Shown here: positions 13,918 to 23,863 of the stretch, piece by piece
How positions within the stretch are numbered: position 1 is the stretch's first letter
Layout: every line of letters begins with the position of its first letter
DNA from: Burhinus oedicnemus
Taxonomy: Eukaryota; Chordata; Aves; Charadriiformes; Burhinidae
DNA length: 64,000 nt
Assembly: GCA_008921705.1 (NCBI GenBank)
Contig: VFFE01007836.1
Coordinates: 1,289,602 to 1,353,601 of the forward strand
Direction: 5' to 3'
The notes under the pieces: model-generated
Told to the model about the DNA's origin: nothing
The model's input: the letters and a program-made list of their open reading frames with translations, nothing else
The model's database searches: none
Made by a program: the position numbers and the translations under genes

Positions 13918-14825
13918 TGTAAGGCACCAAAATACTAGCAGATACGCCAGTCTTGGTTTAACTGCACTCATGTCTAAGTCCGCTTCCCACAAAGCTACTT
14001 TGTCCCAGCCCTCGCATTAACAAAACTACACAAATTCTCATATATGTTTGCTGGGATCAGTAAGACACATCTTCACTGCTGTCATGGTAAATCAGCAAAA
14101 TAGCTCTTCATTTCTTTGTGAGATTTGAGATTCTGACACATCGCTATACTGACATATCTCCCGCAGAGCACACTTTCAATATTTACAGGAAAGGGTTGCC
14201 TGCAGTAACTAGCCAAGCAGGAGAAGTTCATTTATAACCTTAAATAGCAAAGAGACTGACTTCCTGAATAAGGAAGTCTTATGTAAATAAACACATTTCA
14301 CAATTCAACACATTGAGCAAACAACAAGTTTTTGGTTGCCTGAGGATTAGGGCAGGCAAAAAGTAGGTAAGAGTGTTTACTATTCATTCTGACAAAGGAC
14401 TTTAGAGAGAAACGGTTAAAGTCAGTGCTTATTTGGATAAAAGGCAGGCATAAAACTTGCACAGAATTGAGTTGCAAATCCTGCAAAAAAATTTAAATTA
14501 AAAAAACTGAAATCACATGAATCGTTAATGGGCTGGAGTATCTGTCATGAACAAATGAATAAAGGAAAACACCAAAACCATTATTCAAGCTACAAAGCTG
14601 CCCATAAGAACCTCAATAATTAAAGCTGGGAAACCCTTGTTGCCAACTTTGGCTTGTACCAGCAGCAACTCTTAGAGGAACTAGCAACAAATAATTATAC
14701 AAAACATTTAAGATGTAAACTGAAAACCAAGGAATGAAGAAAATCTTTCTGGTAACAAAATATACATAAGAAATGTGACAACAGGGACTAGAGTAAGTCA
14801 CAGTTCAAGAGATGCAAGATTACAA

Positions 14826-14996
14826 CATAACAAATCCCCTTTTCCTTTGGAAGAAACCTCAATTTTATTAAACTCATTTTTTGCTTATGCCCCAAATCAG
14901 GCACCCTGATGGACTGTTCACTGTATGGATGCATTTAAGAACTACGTCAACTCAGCATTTCTTCTGTTGCCTTTTCTTTTTTCAAATATTTGACAC
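14826..14996. repeat. Local duplication, copy B
   Basis: Diverged partner of 13753-13917 in the same orientation, about 1.07 kb away. The corresponding minus-strand frame keeps KYLKKEKAT, MHPY and SLIKL but has two stop codons between the first two. The spacer between copies (13.92-14.82 kb) is not visibly part of the repeat. Confidence 0.6.
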
Positions 14997-15710
14997 AAGA
15001 ATCAGAACAAAACATGAACCCAGGTCAACACCTAAGAAATTAGCCTAGTCTGTTGTCAGAGGCTAACGGGTAACGTTGGGGAATTTTTGAAAGGAAGAAA
15101 CCATTAGTCCCATGAGATGCATGTAAGAAGATGTATAGTTCTGGCACCTGGAAATTCCATGGCATCCTTCCATTTTCTATAGTCTTTTCGGCAGTGGGAA
15201 TAATTAGTTGCTACTTGTTGTCCCTTGCCCTTAAAAGATGTTCCCAATGCACATAACTAAGGTATTTACATGACCTCCCTTCACCCTCACTCCTGAAACA
15301 CTCCTATTCTCCAACGCACACAAAGCTGGACAATAATTCAGCAGAGTCTATGAGCATTGCTCATACTGCTCCATCTGTCTCCACGCACATTTGGTAGCTA
15401 CTATCTTAGGAGTGTAAATTTCTGTATCAGTAATTACCTCTATTTGCAGTATTTGAAAATACTAGCCCAATCATGTACTTGGTGATATTCGGGAGTATTA
15501 AGCTTATTCCTAGTGAAACAGAAGATCTAGCAGAGTAGCACCATTCAGAACCGGGAGCTGGGGCTATTAAAGTTACTTGGCCTTCCAGTTTTATCTGTTC
15601 ACAAATGTTCTGCTATCGAAAACAAAAACCTTAAACCAAAAAATTAGGAAAACAGTTTTTCCTTCTTTCAAGTCTTTCCAGAAAAAGGGTCATATAACTG
15701 GAGCTCTCTT

Positions 15711-15749
15711 GGGGGGGGGGGGGGAAGGAAAAAAAAAAAGAAAAAAAGC
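15711..15749. repeat. G14 followed by an A-rich tract
   Basis: Fourteen G (15711-15724) followed by a purine tract of A-runs. Simple-sequence DNA. Confidence 0.9.
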
Positions 15750-16429
15750 CAATTGTAGTTATTCTACTTGCAATTGAAGAAAAGATACCACTTTTTCATC
15801 AAGGCTTCACTTGCATCTTGGTAATCTTTCACAAGGACAGCATCTGACTTTATCCACTGACAGGGTGTAACGTAACACTGCTGCAGTGAAGACAGCCACA
15901 AAGGTGCACTGAAGAACCAAAGTGGTTTAAATGGGGAAATGTTTACAGTGAAGACTTAATCTAATTCTCACTTGATGGAGGAAGAAACAGTCACCTTTCC
16001 CTTGTCAAAATTAGACTTCCGATTTACAGAACCTTTTGACTGGGAACTGGCACTTGGTAAAAGTTGCAGCTATTTATTTCTATTTTTAATGGAACCGGGA
16101 GCCTGGATGTCAAGATGAATGAAATCTACAGATGCAAATTGCAGAATAAAGCCCCAGGGAAAAGAAAAGAAAACAAAACAACTGTCACCAGCCCTCCCCA
16201 AAAAACCCCAACCAACCAACAAAACACCTGTAACCTCTTTTTCACCTAGTTTGTAAGAAATTTATTCCCTTAAAATGATGTAGTCATAACAGAATACCAA
16301 AAAAAATACACCACCCAAGCAGCAAAATTCAAAATTCATAGAGATGATCTCCACAAACCTTAATTCCTGTGGAAGCTACAACCTAACTGTAAGAGAAACA
16401 CAGAAAAAGGTGATGGAAAACCCAGCCCA

Positions 16430-16760
16430 GTAAGTAGCGAAAAGCTGAGACTCTCTGACCCAATGAGAGACCTCTCCATCAGTAGACGAAGGCAGCCGCA
16501 TGATGCCAAGGAAGGGCAGCGAGGCTGTAGTTTCCCTTTCACATTCCAGAGAGGCTGAGCAGGGGCAGGTGTCGGTGGGGAGGTCAAGCTGCCGCCGGGT
16601 CCCTGTGGCATGAGCACAGGTCGGCCATGAGCCTGTGAGGCCACACCAACTCCCATCGGGCTTCCCTCCTGCCTGCCAGCATCCCCGCTGGGCTGTGGGG
16701 AGCACACAGGGGAGGCTGGGCCACCTCTTCCAGGGACAGCCTGCGTTCGGGTTTACTTGG
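16430..16760. other. GC-richer intronic patch of unknown origin
   Basis: About 330 bp is clearly richer in G+C than the intron around it. The minus strand has overlapping open frames in this patch, but none resembles a family I know, and no convincing acceptor-donor pair frames them. It may be an old repeat or a conserved regulatory element. Confidence 0.35.
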
Positions 16761-17954
16761 ACAGCCATGATGCTGTAACATAAATCTCCATAATGTACGT
16801 ACAAAGTTCTGAAACCTTGCCCTATATCTGTACCAGTTTTCACGTTTGTATTTTGTCATACTTTGTATACCAAGGAAATGACAGCCACACTTATTTCAGG
16901 GAAGACGACCTCAACATATTTGTATGAGTTAAGTACATATAAGCTGGTATTAGATAAGGCAGTGGATGACTCCTCCCACTCTTTATCTCATGCCATGTAC
17001 AAAAGTGAAACCTTCATAAAAATGGTCCTTTAAATTCACCGGATAAAGCAAAACCACACACACACAGACACACACAAACCCTGTATACGTGATTAACTGC
17101 TTTTTCTTTTCAAGCAATCTCTAACCCTCCTAAGTGATTTTCCAAAGCTCCACACTATCTGCTTGAAACAAAAAGGAATCATTTCAGAAACTAATATATT
17201 TGGGCTTTTTGCAAGCAATTTTCAAAGGATATCTGTTTCTACGGAAATAAATACATAGAGTTCATATAATTAGATATAACTTTCAATAATATTCCAAGTA
17301 AGAATAAAGTACTTCATAATTCAATTAAATTCAAAGTACGTGATAATAAGTAGTTACAGTGGCTTTGGAAAGCAAATACCTGCCTGATACGTTTACTAGA
17401 TCTACTATAATATCTCATTTCAAATGAGACTCCCCTCCCCTACTTCCATGAATGACCTCAACTATTCTGGTATCCCATAATTTAGAAAGAATAAAAACCA
17501 CAGAAGAATAAGCTGGTTCAGATGAAAAACAACAAAAGCCAGTTCAGAATTCTTAGGTGATTATTATAATAATTTCAGGAGACCTCTCTATTTGTATCAA
17601 TTCAGATAAAATAATTTATTATGAGCTGCACAGAAAATTAAATGAACTGACATATACATCATTCAATTACAAAATTTTCCAAATTGGATTCTGTGCCTTA
17701 TTTACTGATAGAATAGAATACTGACAGAATTTCAAATACCAAAATACCAGTTATGCAAAGCAAACTGTTTAATAAAAACTGCAAATCTTTAAGAATAGTA
17801 ATTTTTAATAGAAACCCACAGTGAGTCGATTACAAAAACAAAGAGATCAGTAGTCGATGCAGCTATGCAGACAAGAAAGGGAAACCTGGTAGGTTTATCC
17901 TGATTGTGAAGACGGAACAAAAAAATAGTGTGAAAGGCAATAGAAAAGACTTAC

Positions 17955-17961
17955 CATTCAT
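17955..17961 (-). CDS. PRKACB: Candidate micro first exon of PRKACB (Met-Asn-V...)
   Basis: The minus strand reads ATG AAT G followed by the strong donor gtaagtc. Its phase is identical to the two established first exons, so splicing to exon 2 would give M-N-V-KEFLAK: a kinase with almost no exon-1 residues. Mammals have additional, mainly neuronal C-beta variants from first exons downstream of the C-beta-2 exon; I cannot recall their exact residues, so the equivalence is inference. The start context is good (A at -3). A short upstream reading frame begins at 17987 and ends in a TGA that overlaps the ATG. The coding part is only 7 nt, so chance is a real alternative. Confidence 0.4.
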
Positions 17962-18339
17962 GCTGACAAGCTAGTTTTCAGAAACATATTGCTCCTAATA
18001 TTAATCCAACAGTTGCTGAAGTATGTTAATCTCTGCAAAATCAGTGCTTCAATCTCTAAACACACTTATACACTAACTGGAAAGAGAGAGCACACAGAAT
18101 CCAGAGAGCTGCTCTTCCTTGCGAGCTCCTTGTGATGCAAAAAACTATGAAGCACAAGATACCAGTAGTAAACCAAAATCAATATTCAGGACACGGATAT
18201 TTGTTTTTTCTCATTAACTACTTCTGTTCTGACCAATGCTACCTATTCATGTCTAAAGCAACTCAAAATGGCAGGGGGGGAAAAAGCATGCAAACACCAG
18301 GAGGTTTTAAGATGTTCTCAATTATATCAAGCACTGGTT

Positions 18340-18353
18340 GTTTCCATGGCAAC
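18340..18353. promoter_or_regulatory. Canonical RFX X-box (GTTTCCATGGCAAC)
   Basis: The minus strand reads GTTGCCATGGAAAC, the textbook two-half-site RFX motif with both halves intact. It is about 380 bp upstream, in PRKACB orientation, of the candidate micro-exon at 17955-17961. RFX proteins drive ciliary, neuronal and MHC class II genes. Motif identity is seen in the sequence; function is inferred. Confidence 0.45.
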
Positions 18354-19383
18354 CTTAGACCAGAATTATCTGTTGACTTGTACCCAACTAGTAGTTATTC
18401 TAAAGCTTTAATCAATCACAGAATGTACTCTGTACATTATTTCGTATTTCAAATGTATTTTTCTCTACACACACACATATATATAGTGATTATTCAGTTA
18501 AATCTGTATAAGACATTCCACGGTATTGGAAAGTATATTGATACTATTTAGAATTGGTTAGAGACCAAATAATATTCCTTTGACTATTCATCACCCATCC
18601 ATTTGCAATTTAGACACTACGAAGATGACAGAAAGATGCAATAGTGGTGACTCTCCTGACCATTTCAGTTATCCAAGTTGCTAATGTGTTCTCTTATTAT
18701 GCACAGATTTGGAAAATATTTGTATCAATTCAAGAATAAAACATTCACACTGACCTTACTGTCTCTACGTTCAAAACCAAGCAGCCTCATTTCCCTTTCC
18801 TTTCCCATTTCAATCTTTCAAAGAGCAACAAGCAACTATGAAAACCAAACAAAAATCAAAACATAGGTTCCAAATAGTTGCAAGTGGTCACAGTCAAGAC
18901 ATCTAAACTAAGAATGAAATGCATCATTCTGATGTCTACCATCATATCCCTTTCATCCTTTGGCTGTGCAGCACAACTGACCTGGTTACAAGTTCAGGCT
19001 GTACAGTCACACGTGCGCTCAGTCAGCTTTTTAAAACAGATTCCAAGGCCCACAGTGTCCCGAGCCACCTCTGCCCTGCTGGATTCTGAGGATTTTATGA
19101 AACACATTCATTTGTTTCATACACCAACCTAGAATCCAAGGCACATTAGAAAACCTCTATGTTTTACATATCAAAACAACAAAGCAAAGATGTTATATTT
19201 CAAAATCAACCACTGAAAACACCCTACGGCCATAGACCACATGGCAAATTCCTCACATCCACAACACTAGATGACTGACAACACAAACAAAACGTCCACC
19301 CAACAAGCACAAGCGTCTTCCCCATCAGCAAACCCGTAAGCTTCAGCAGTAACTGCTTGTAAAAGGATATACATTTGTCATTA

Positions 19384-19576
19384 TGAGGGTGGTGAGACAC
19401 TGGAACACGTTGCCCAGGGAAGCTGTGGATGCCCCATCCCTGGAGGTGTTCAAGGCCAGGCTGGATGAGGCTTTGAGCAACCAGGTCTAGTGGGAAGTGT
19501 CCTTGCCCATGGCAGGGGGGTTGGAACTAGGTGATCTTTAAGGTCTCTTGCAACCTAAACCATTCTATGATTCTAC
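19384..19576 (+). mobile_element. CR1 LINE, 3' end fragment
   Basis: Classic avian CR1 3' sequence: GGTGGTGAGACACTGGAACA, CTGGAGGTGTTCAAGGCCAG, GGCTGGATGAGGCTTTGAGC, and a terminal ATTCTATGATTCTA-type tail at 19562-19575. It is 5' truncated, as most CR1 copies are, and keeps only the end of the ORF2 region and 3'UTR, so it is immobile. It is in the opposite orientation to PRKACB. Confidence 0.96.
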
Positions 19577-19837
19577 ATAGAAACAGACCTGTTACACTAT
19601 TTCATTACAGCAGAATGTATATTAACTTTCTTTTCAAATGAATTCTACCTCAAACCTAAACCACCAAAAATTCTGAAGAGTCACTTTCCAAACTTTTTTG
19701 AGGAATTAAAAAGAGTGCTTTTGCCTTGAACATCAAGAGTAATTCATGCTGTCTGCTACGTAGCTTCACCTAAAACCTTATTCATTAAACTTTCTGTGGA
19801 ATTAATCTACAACCTGAATCCAGTGACCCTCAGGTAA

Positions 19838-19945
19838 AAAAAAACCCAAAAAACCAAAAACAAAAACAAAAAAACCCCACACCACCAAAAAACCAAACCA
19901 AACAACAACAACAAAAAAACCCAAACCCAAAAGAAATCACACAAC
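19838..19945. repeat. A/C-rich simple repeat tract
   Basis: About 100 bp of A-runs broken by CC and C, with almost no G or T. It resembles the degraded A-tail of a retrotransposed copy, but no recognisable body precedes it. Confidence 0.85.
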
Positions 19946-21768
19946 AAACCTAAACCAACAAAACAATACTGTTTCCCTTATTTTTCACAAAGAATTTTCA
20001 CAGACGATGTATTTTTCTGAAGATATAATTAGGAATCAGTAGTACACAGAAATACTCCTTCCACTGTACTCCTTGTCCTCTCTATCACTCCTTCGGAGAC
20101 AGTGGTAGTGAAATGAGAATCTTGAAATGTAGACTTAGCCCATGTGTACCTACAGTATTTTTATTTATTATTTTTTAAAAAACAACTACAAGATGAGACT
20201 AAAGGTTCAGGATAGAGACTCAGAATTCACCCCGAAACCAAAGCTACGCAATCAACCACCATTCAGCTACCAGCTCAGTAACTTTGGCTCACAAAAATTG
20301 CGTGCAACCACTGTGCTTAATTACGACTTAAAATAGCATTCATGGAACAGCCATTTTCACCATGTTTATCACCAAGAGACACGACAGTTCATTTCCTCAT
20401 CAAGCATGTCATACAAGGAAGCCTGCCTTAAATAGAGGGGAAAAAATAGTAGAGACTTGTACACAAACAGGTCACAATTTGTAAGTGTCAGTAGGTCAAT
20501 ACCATCTTTTTCTTCACGTTATATAAACAAAAATGCTTCAGTGTTATTTTTTCAAATAGCTATTTACATAAAAAAGAGCTTCTACATAAACACAAGTATG
20601 CCTCTATTTTTACCAAGCTGAAAATATTTTGGAGAAGTAGAACCTCAGAATTTATGCACTTTCATCATTTATCTTCCCAACAAAACTAGTCGATCCCTTC
20701 CCATCTCATTTGGGAGTCCTAGATTGAATCTATTTTAGGTCAGTGCATTAACACCTTTTTTTTCCCTTCCATGTTTACTGCTTACTTATCCTCTGAGAAC
20801 AGATTCACTCCCTACTCATATAATATTTTAAATTGAAAGCAGGTAGATGTATAAACACTGATTTTTTTCTTCATGGTAACACTGCGATGCTAAGCATTTC
20901 CAGTAAGGCCTATTATTCAACTGAAATAATTGTCCTATCTCAAATCCATCAATTAATCTTAAATCTGGAACAAAATTATCATCAATTACCATATTGTAAC
21001 ATTTTAAAATGAGTATTTAACCACAGGGACAATAATTGCTTTGCAAAATAAGGCATGACTTTAAAAGGAAAAATGAAAATCAAACATTAATTTACTTAGT
21101 TTGTGATATTTTTTGAAATCTCTCACTTTTATTACCCAAAATGCAATCATGAAAATTTTTAATTCATACAATACTGTAAACTGTTCACTGATTAAGAAAT
21201 TAAAGCTGATGATAGTCAGCATTCCCACACTAAATTAATATGTAATAGTTAAAACCAAACAATTTTATATTGTTTACCTCTGTATAGAGAGTTCTGACAT
21301 ATATATATTCCTTAAAATAAAATGATTAATGATAAAAAGCCCTACAGTTAGAATTTTAATCTGTGCAGCAATGTCTGCCTACTCCAAAGTTTAAACATTA
21401 AAATCTTCAATGAGCTTTCTATTTCTGCTGAACTAGCTGATTTAATTTGAAAATAAAGGAAGTAATTTAGAAGTAAAAATTGGGGTGGGGGCTTGCCAAA
21501 ACAAGTCAACTGTGCTTTAAGAGAAAAGAAGGGGCGATGGATAAATTCTCCTGCCAGCCACCAGTCCAGGACCCAGCCCCCCACCTCCCCCTGCCTGATG
21601 CAATAAGCTATTCTTCAAATTGATACCTTTAGGTAATGAATTGTAAAATTGCCCCCAGAAACGTACCACAGATCAGTGTTCGTATTCAATTACAAATATG
21701 CAAGTTCTTCACTCGCTAGGGAAGCTGAAGAGCGAATATCTATAAAACAAACAAAACCCCCTACTTAC

Positions 21769-21955
21769 TTGATTTGTCCCATAGGACAGCAAGTTCAGAG
21801 CAGTGTTGGCTCTCATTTTCCAGAGCCGCTCTCTGTTCATGCGCACCACTCTTCGAATGCCTATGGAAAAGGCGATTAGCAAAACCTTCCAGTCTCTGCA
21901 GCGCTGTGGCTGTCCCCGTGCACTGGTTACAAGGTACCTCCTTCTGAGCTGCCAT
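21769..21955 (-). CDS. PRKACB: PRKACB alternative first exon, C-beta-2 N-terminus
   Basis: This is a 187-nt coding exon: 62 codons plus one base, then the donor gtaagtag. It starts MAAQKEVPCNQCTG and contains LEGFANRLFHRHSK and LWDKS. These match the long N-terminus of mammalian C-beta-2 (MAAYREPPCNQYTG..., FHRHSK, LWDRS) at the same length without gaps, as far as I recall that isoform. Splicing to exon 2 gives S-M-KEFLAK, as in mammals. The start is fixed by an in-frame TAG immediately before the ATG. This N-terminus lacks the Gly2 myristoylation signal and is longer than that of C-beta-1. In mammals C-beta-2 is enriched in lymphoid cells. The exon is in a simple AT-rich setting without a CpG island, so tissue-restricted use is plausible. 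Confidence 0.95.
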
Positions 21956-22039
21956 CTATACACACCGGCGACTTTCACAAAAGCAAAAGGGAAAATATCT
22001 AAAGGGAGCTGGACAACCCAGAGCCACTAAGAGCTCTGC

Positions 22040-22130
22040 ATGTGTCAAGCTTCCTGTATGCAGTGTTTTCTAACCACTACGCTCTTCTACTTCCTGTTAA
22101 GAAAAGCTCTATAATGTACGGGTTTATACT
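22040..22130 (-). promoter_or_regulatory. PRKACB: Candidate C-beta-2 promoter elements (ETS, RUNX-like, TATA-like)
   Basis: Upstream of the C-beta-2 exon the minus strand carries AACAGGAAGT (22098-22089) and TACAGGAAGC (about 22058-22049), both ETS-type. Between them is GTAGTGGTTA (22080-22071), a RUNX-like GTGGTT core. TATAAA occurs at 22128-22123. All lie roughly 95-175 bp before the ATG. Clustering of ETS and RUNX sites is common in lymphoid promoters, which would fit the isoform. Binding is inferred only. Confidence 0.4.
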
Positions 22131-23560
22131 GCTAAAAGTCTCTTTTCATATCAATCGAAAAGTGTTGGTTTTTTTAAAAAATATGCAATAATTGCTCCAG
22201 TATGTATTTTCACAGCTTTTTAATGCATCGTGTATTTTATATTTAAATATACATTTTATGTTAAAATACTACAAACAACTTGTTCAGAAGTAAAGATCAG
22301 AGGGCAGATATTTTTTTTAATTTACCACAACCATGCGTGAAAAAAGAAAAGTGACTATTCTGCAGTTCTTCCCCTGTTATTAAGATGGAGTACTACCATC
22401 ATCATAGCAAACATAGCCAGCTGTAATCTAATCATTAGTAATCTCATGTTCTCAACTAAACAACTTTCTAAGCAAGGAGGTTACTCGCAAAAACCACTGA
22501 AGAAACTATTATTTAATTATTGGGGAGGGGGAAAAAAAGTATTATTTTCCATCTTTGAGAAAAATCAGACTGAAGAAGTTGAATTCTAATGTACATATAA
22601 AAATGACTGCATTATACTTATCCAAATTGGGTTCTACTTACTCCAAGAATGAACCAAATGAATTTAACTTTTTCAGGAATAAAGTACCAGAACGACCAGC
22701 GTTGGCAGATCCTTATCTAGCAGCATGCTCACTCTCCCAGCCCCAAAGGCAGCTGGAAGAAGAGTCACAAAGTCACGGTCACCAGCTCCTGACATTGCTT
22801 ATGTAAAAGCTTTGCATGCAAGTCTCCTGGAATCCTGTAAGGAAGTTTTTTCATTCACAAGAAATCCGAGTATTTTCAACTGTAGAGTAAGTTTAGAAAG
22901 CACCATTTTTAATGGTGCAAAACATAGAGAAAATAAATTGAAAGCTGTATTTAACATTAAATTATATTAATTTGCAAATTACGTAATTTTGCATGCTTAC
23001 AGTAGGTAATACTAAATAGTCCTTTTTTTGTGAAAATGGAAACACATACATTAGGCAGGGTTCTCAGTATATCCTTTACACATATAAGATGTGGCTTCTT
23101 AAAAGTTTAGGCTATTCTTAAGAAAGATTGAAATAACTTTTCCACAATCTGTCTCCTGTCTTACAGTCAACACGTGTTAAAGACATACCTCTCATTTTTC
23201 AACACCATATTTCCCACTGAATCGTTTTCAAATGTCAGCAGATATCCAGCCTTGGACATTACAGAACTATTTCATAACAGCTCTGTGCTTCAGAAAAAAA
23301 CCCACGATGACAAACTGCCTATGCTAATGATAAAACAATTAAAACATGAGGGACAGACTTTACAGATTTGGCTACATTCCTCCTAACAGGCACTTCTAGA
23401 GTTGTTGTAATTGGCCTCAATCAACACAACAGTTTAAATTTCTAGACTCTGTGCAAAGCACAGAAATGCCCTTTGCTGTCAGGCTCCAGATATATTCTGG
23501 AAACTTAATTTATTTCTCTGACACCTGTCAAAATTTGAAACCAAATGTCTAAACACTTAC

Positions 23561-23863
23561 ATTTTACACAGCAGTCTGCAAATCTGAATGAGCACCTGCT
23601 ATCTTGTCGGTGATCAGGCTGCTCTCCCCGGTAAGGGTCAGGCGCTGCAGCCTTCCCTGTATCCCATTACAGGCCCTTTGCCACATTATGCCTTCCAGCC
23701 TCGTCCCTGGCTTTGTCGCAGGATCAATGCTGACTTCCATGACACCCTGTTGGTTCAACGCTCTGCTGACCGAAACAAGAGCTAGTGAAGACCGGAGGGA
23801 TCTGTTTGCCTTATCAAGGGTCACAAATAGGCAGGAGGGATATACTGTGTGCCATATATAACC
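23561..23863 (-). promoter_or_regulatory. Candidate TATA-driven untranslated first exon
   Basis: The minus strand has GGTTATATATGG (TATATA at 23860-23855). About 295 bp later comes a strong donor, AAAAT|gtaagtg (cut after 23561). The interval is GC-richer than its surroundings and has a 112-codon minus-strand open frame (23902-23564) that stops just before the donor. The frame that would be in phase with exon 2 has a stop upstream and no ATG after it, so it could only be a 5'UTR exon for PRKACB. It may equally be an unrelated repeat. Confidence 0.22.

Larger units (their letters stand above)
4621..17954 (-). other. PRKACB: PRKACB intron 1, exon-2-proximal part
   Basis: AT-rich intron between exon 2 and the candidate micro-exon. 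It holds a degraded coiled-coil retrocopy (8330-9066), homopolymer runs, a diverged duplication (13753-13917 and 14826-14996) and a GC-richer patch (16430-16760). Mammalian C-beta has tiny optional exons in this interval; I could not identify them with confidence. Other stretches, for example 5.0-8.2 kb and 9.6-13.7 kb, show nothing I can name. Confidence 0.75.
17962..21768 (-). other. PRKACB: PRKACB intron segment between candidate micro-exon and C-beta-2 exon
   Basis: Contains the X-box at 18340-18353, a CR1 fragment at 19384-19576 and an A/C-rich simple tract at 19838-19945. The rest is AT-rich with nothing recognised. Confidence 0.75.

Noticed and set aside
21709..21978. 89-codon minus-strand open frame over the C-beta-2 exon
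   Set aside because: It is in a different frame from the exon that matches the PKA isoform and splices in phase to exon 2.
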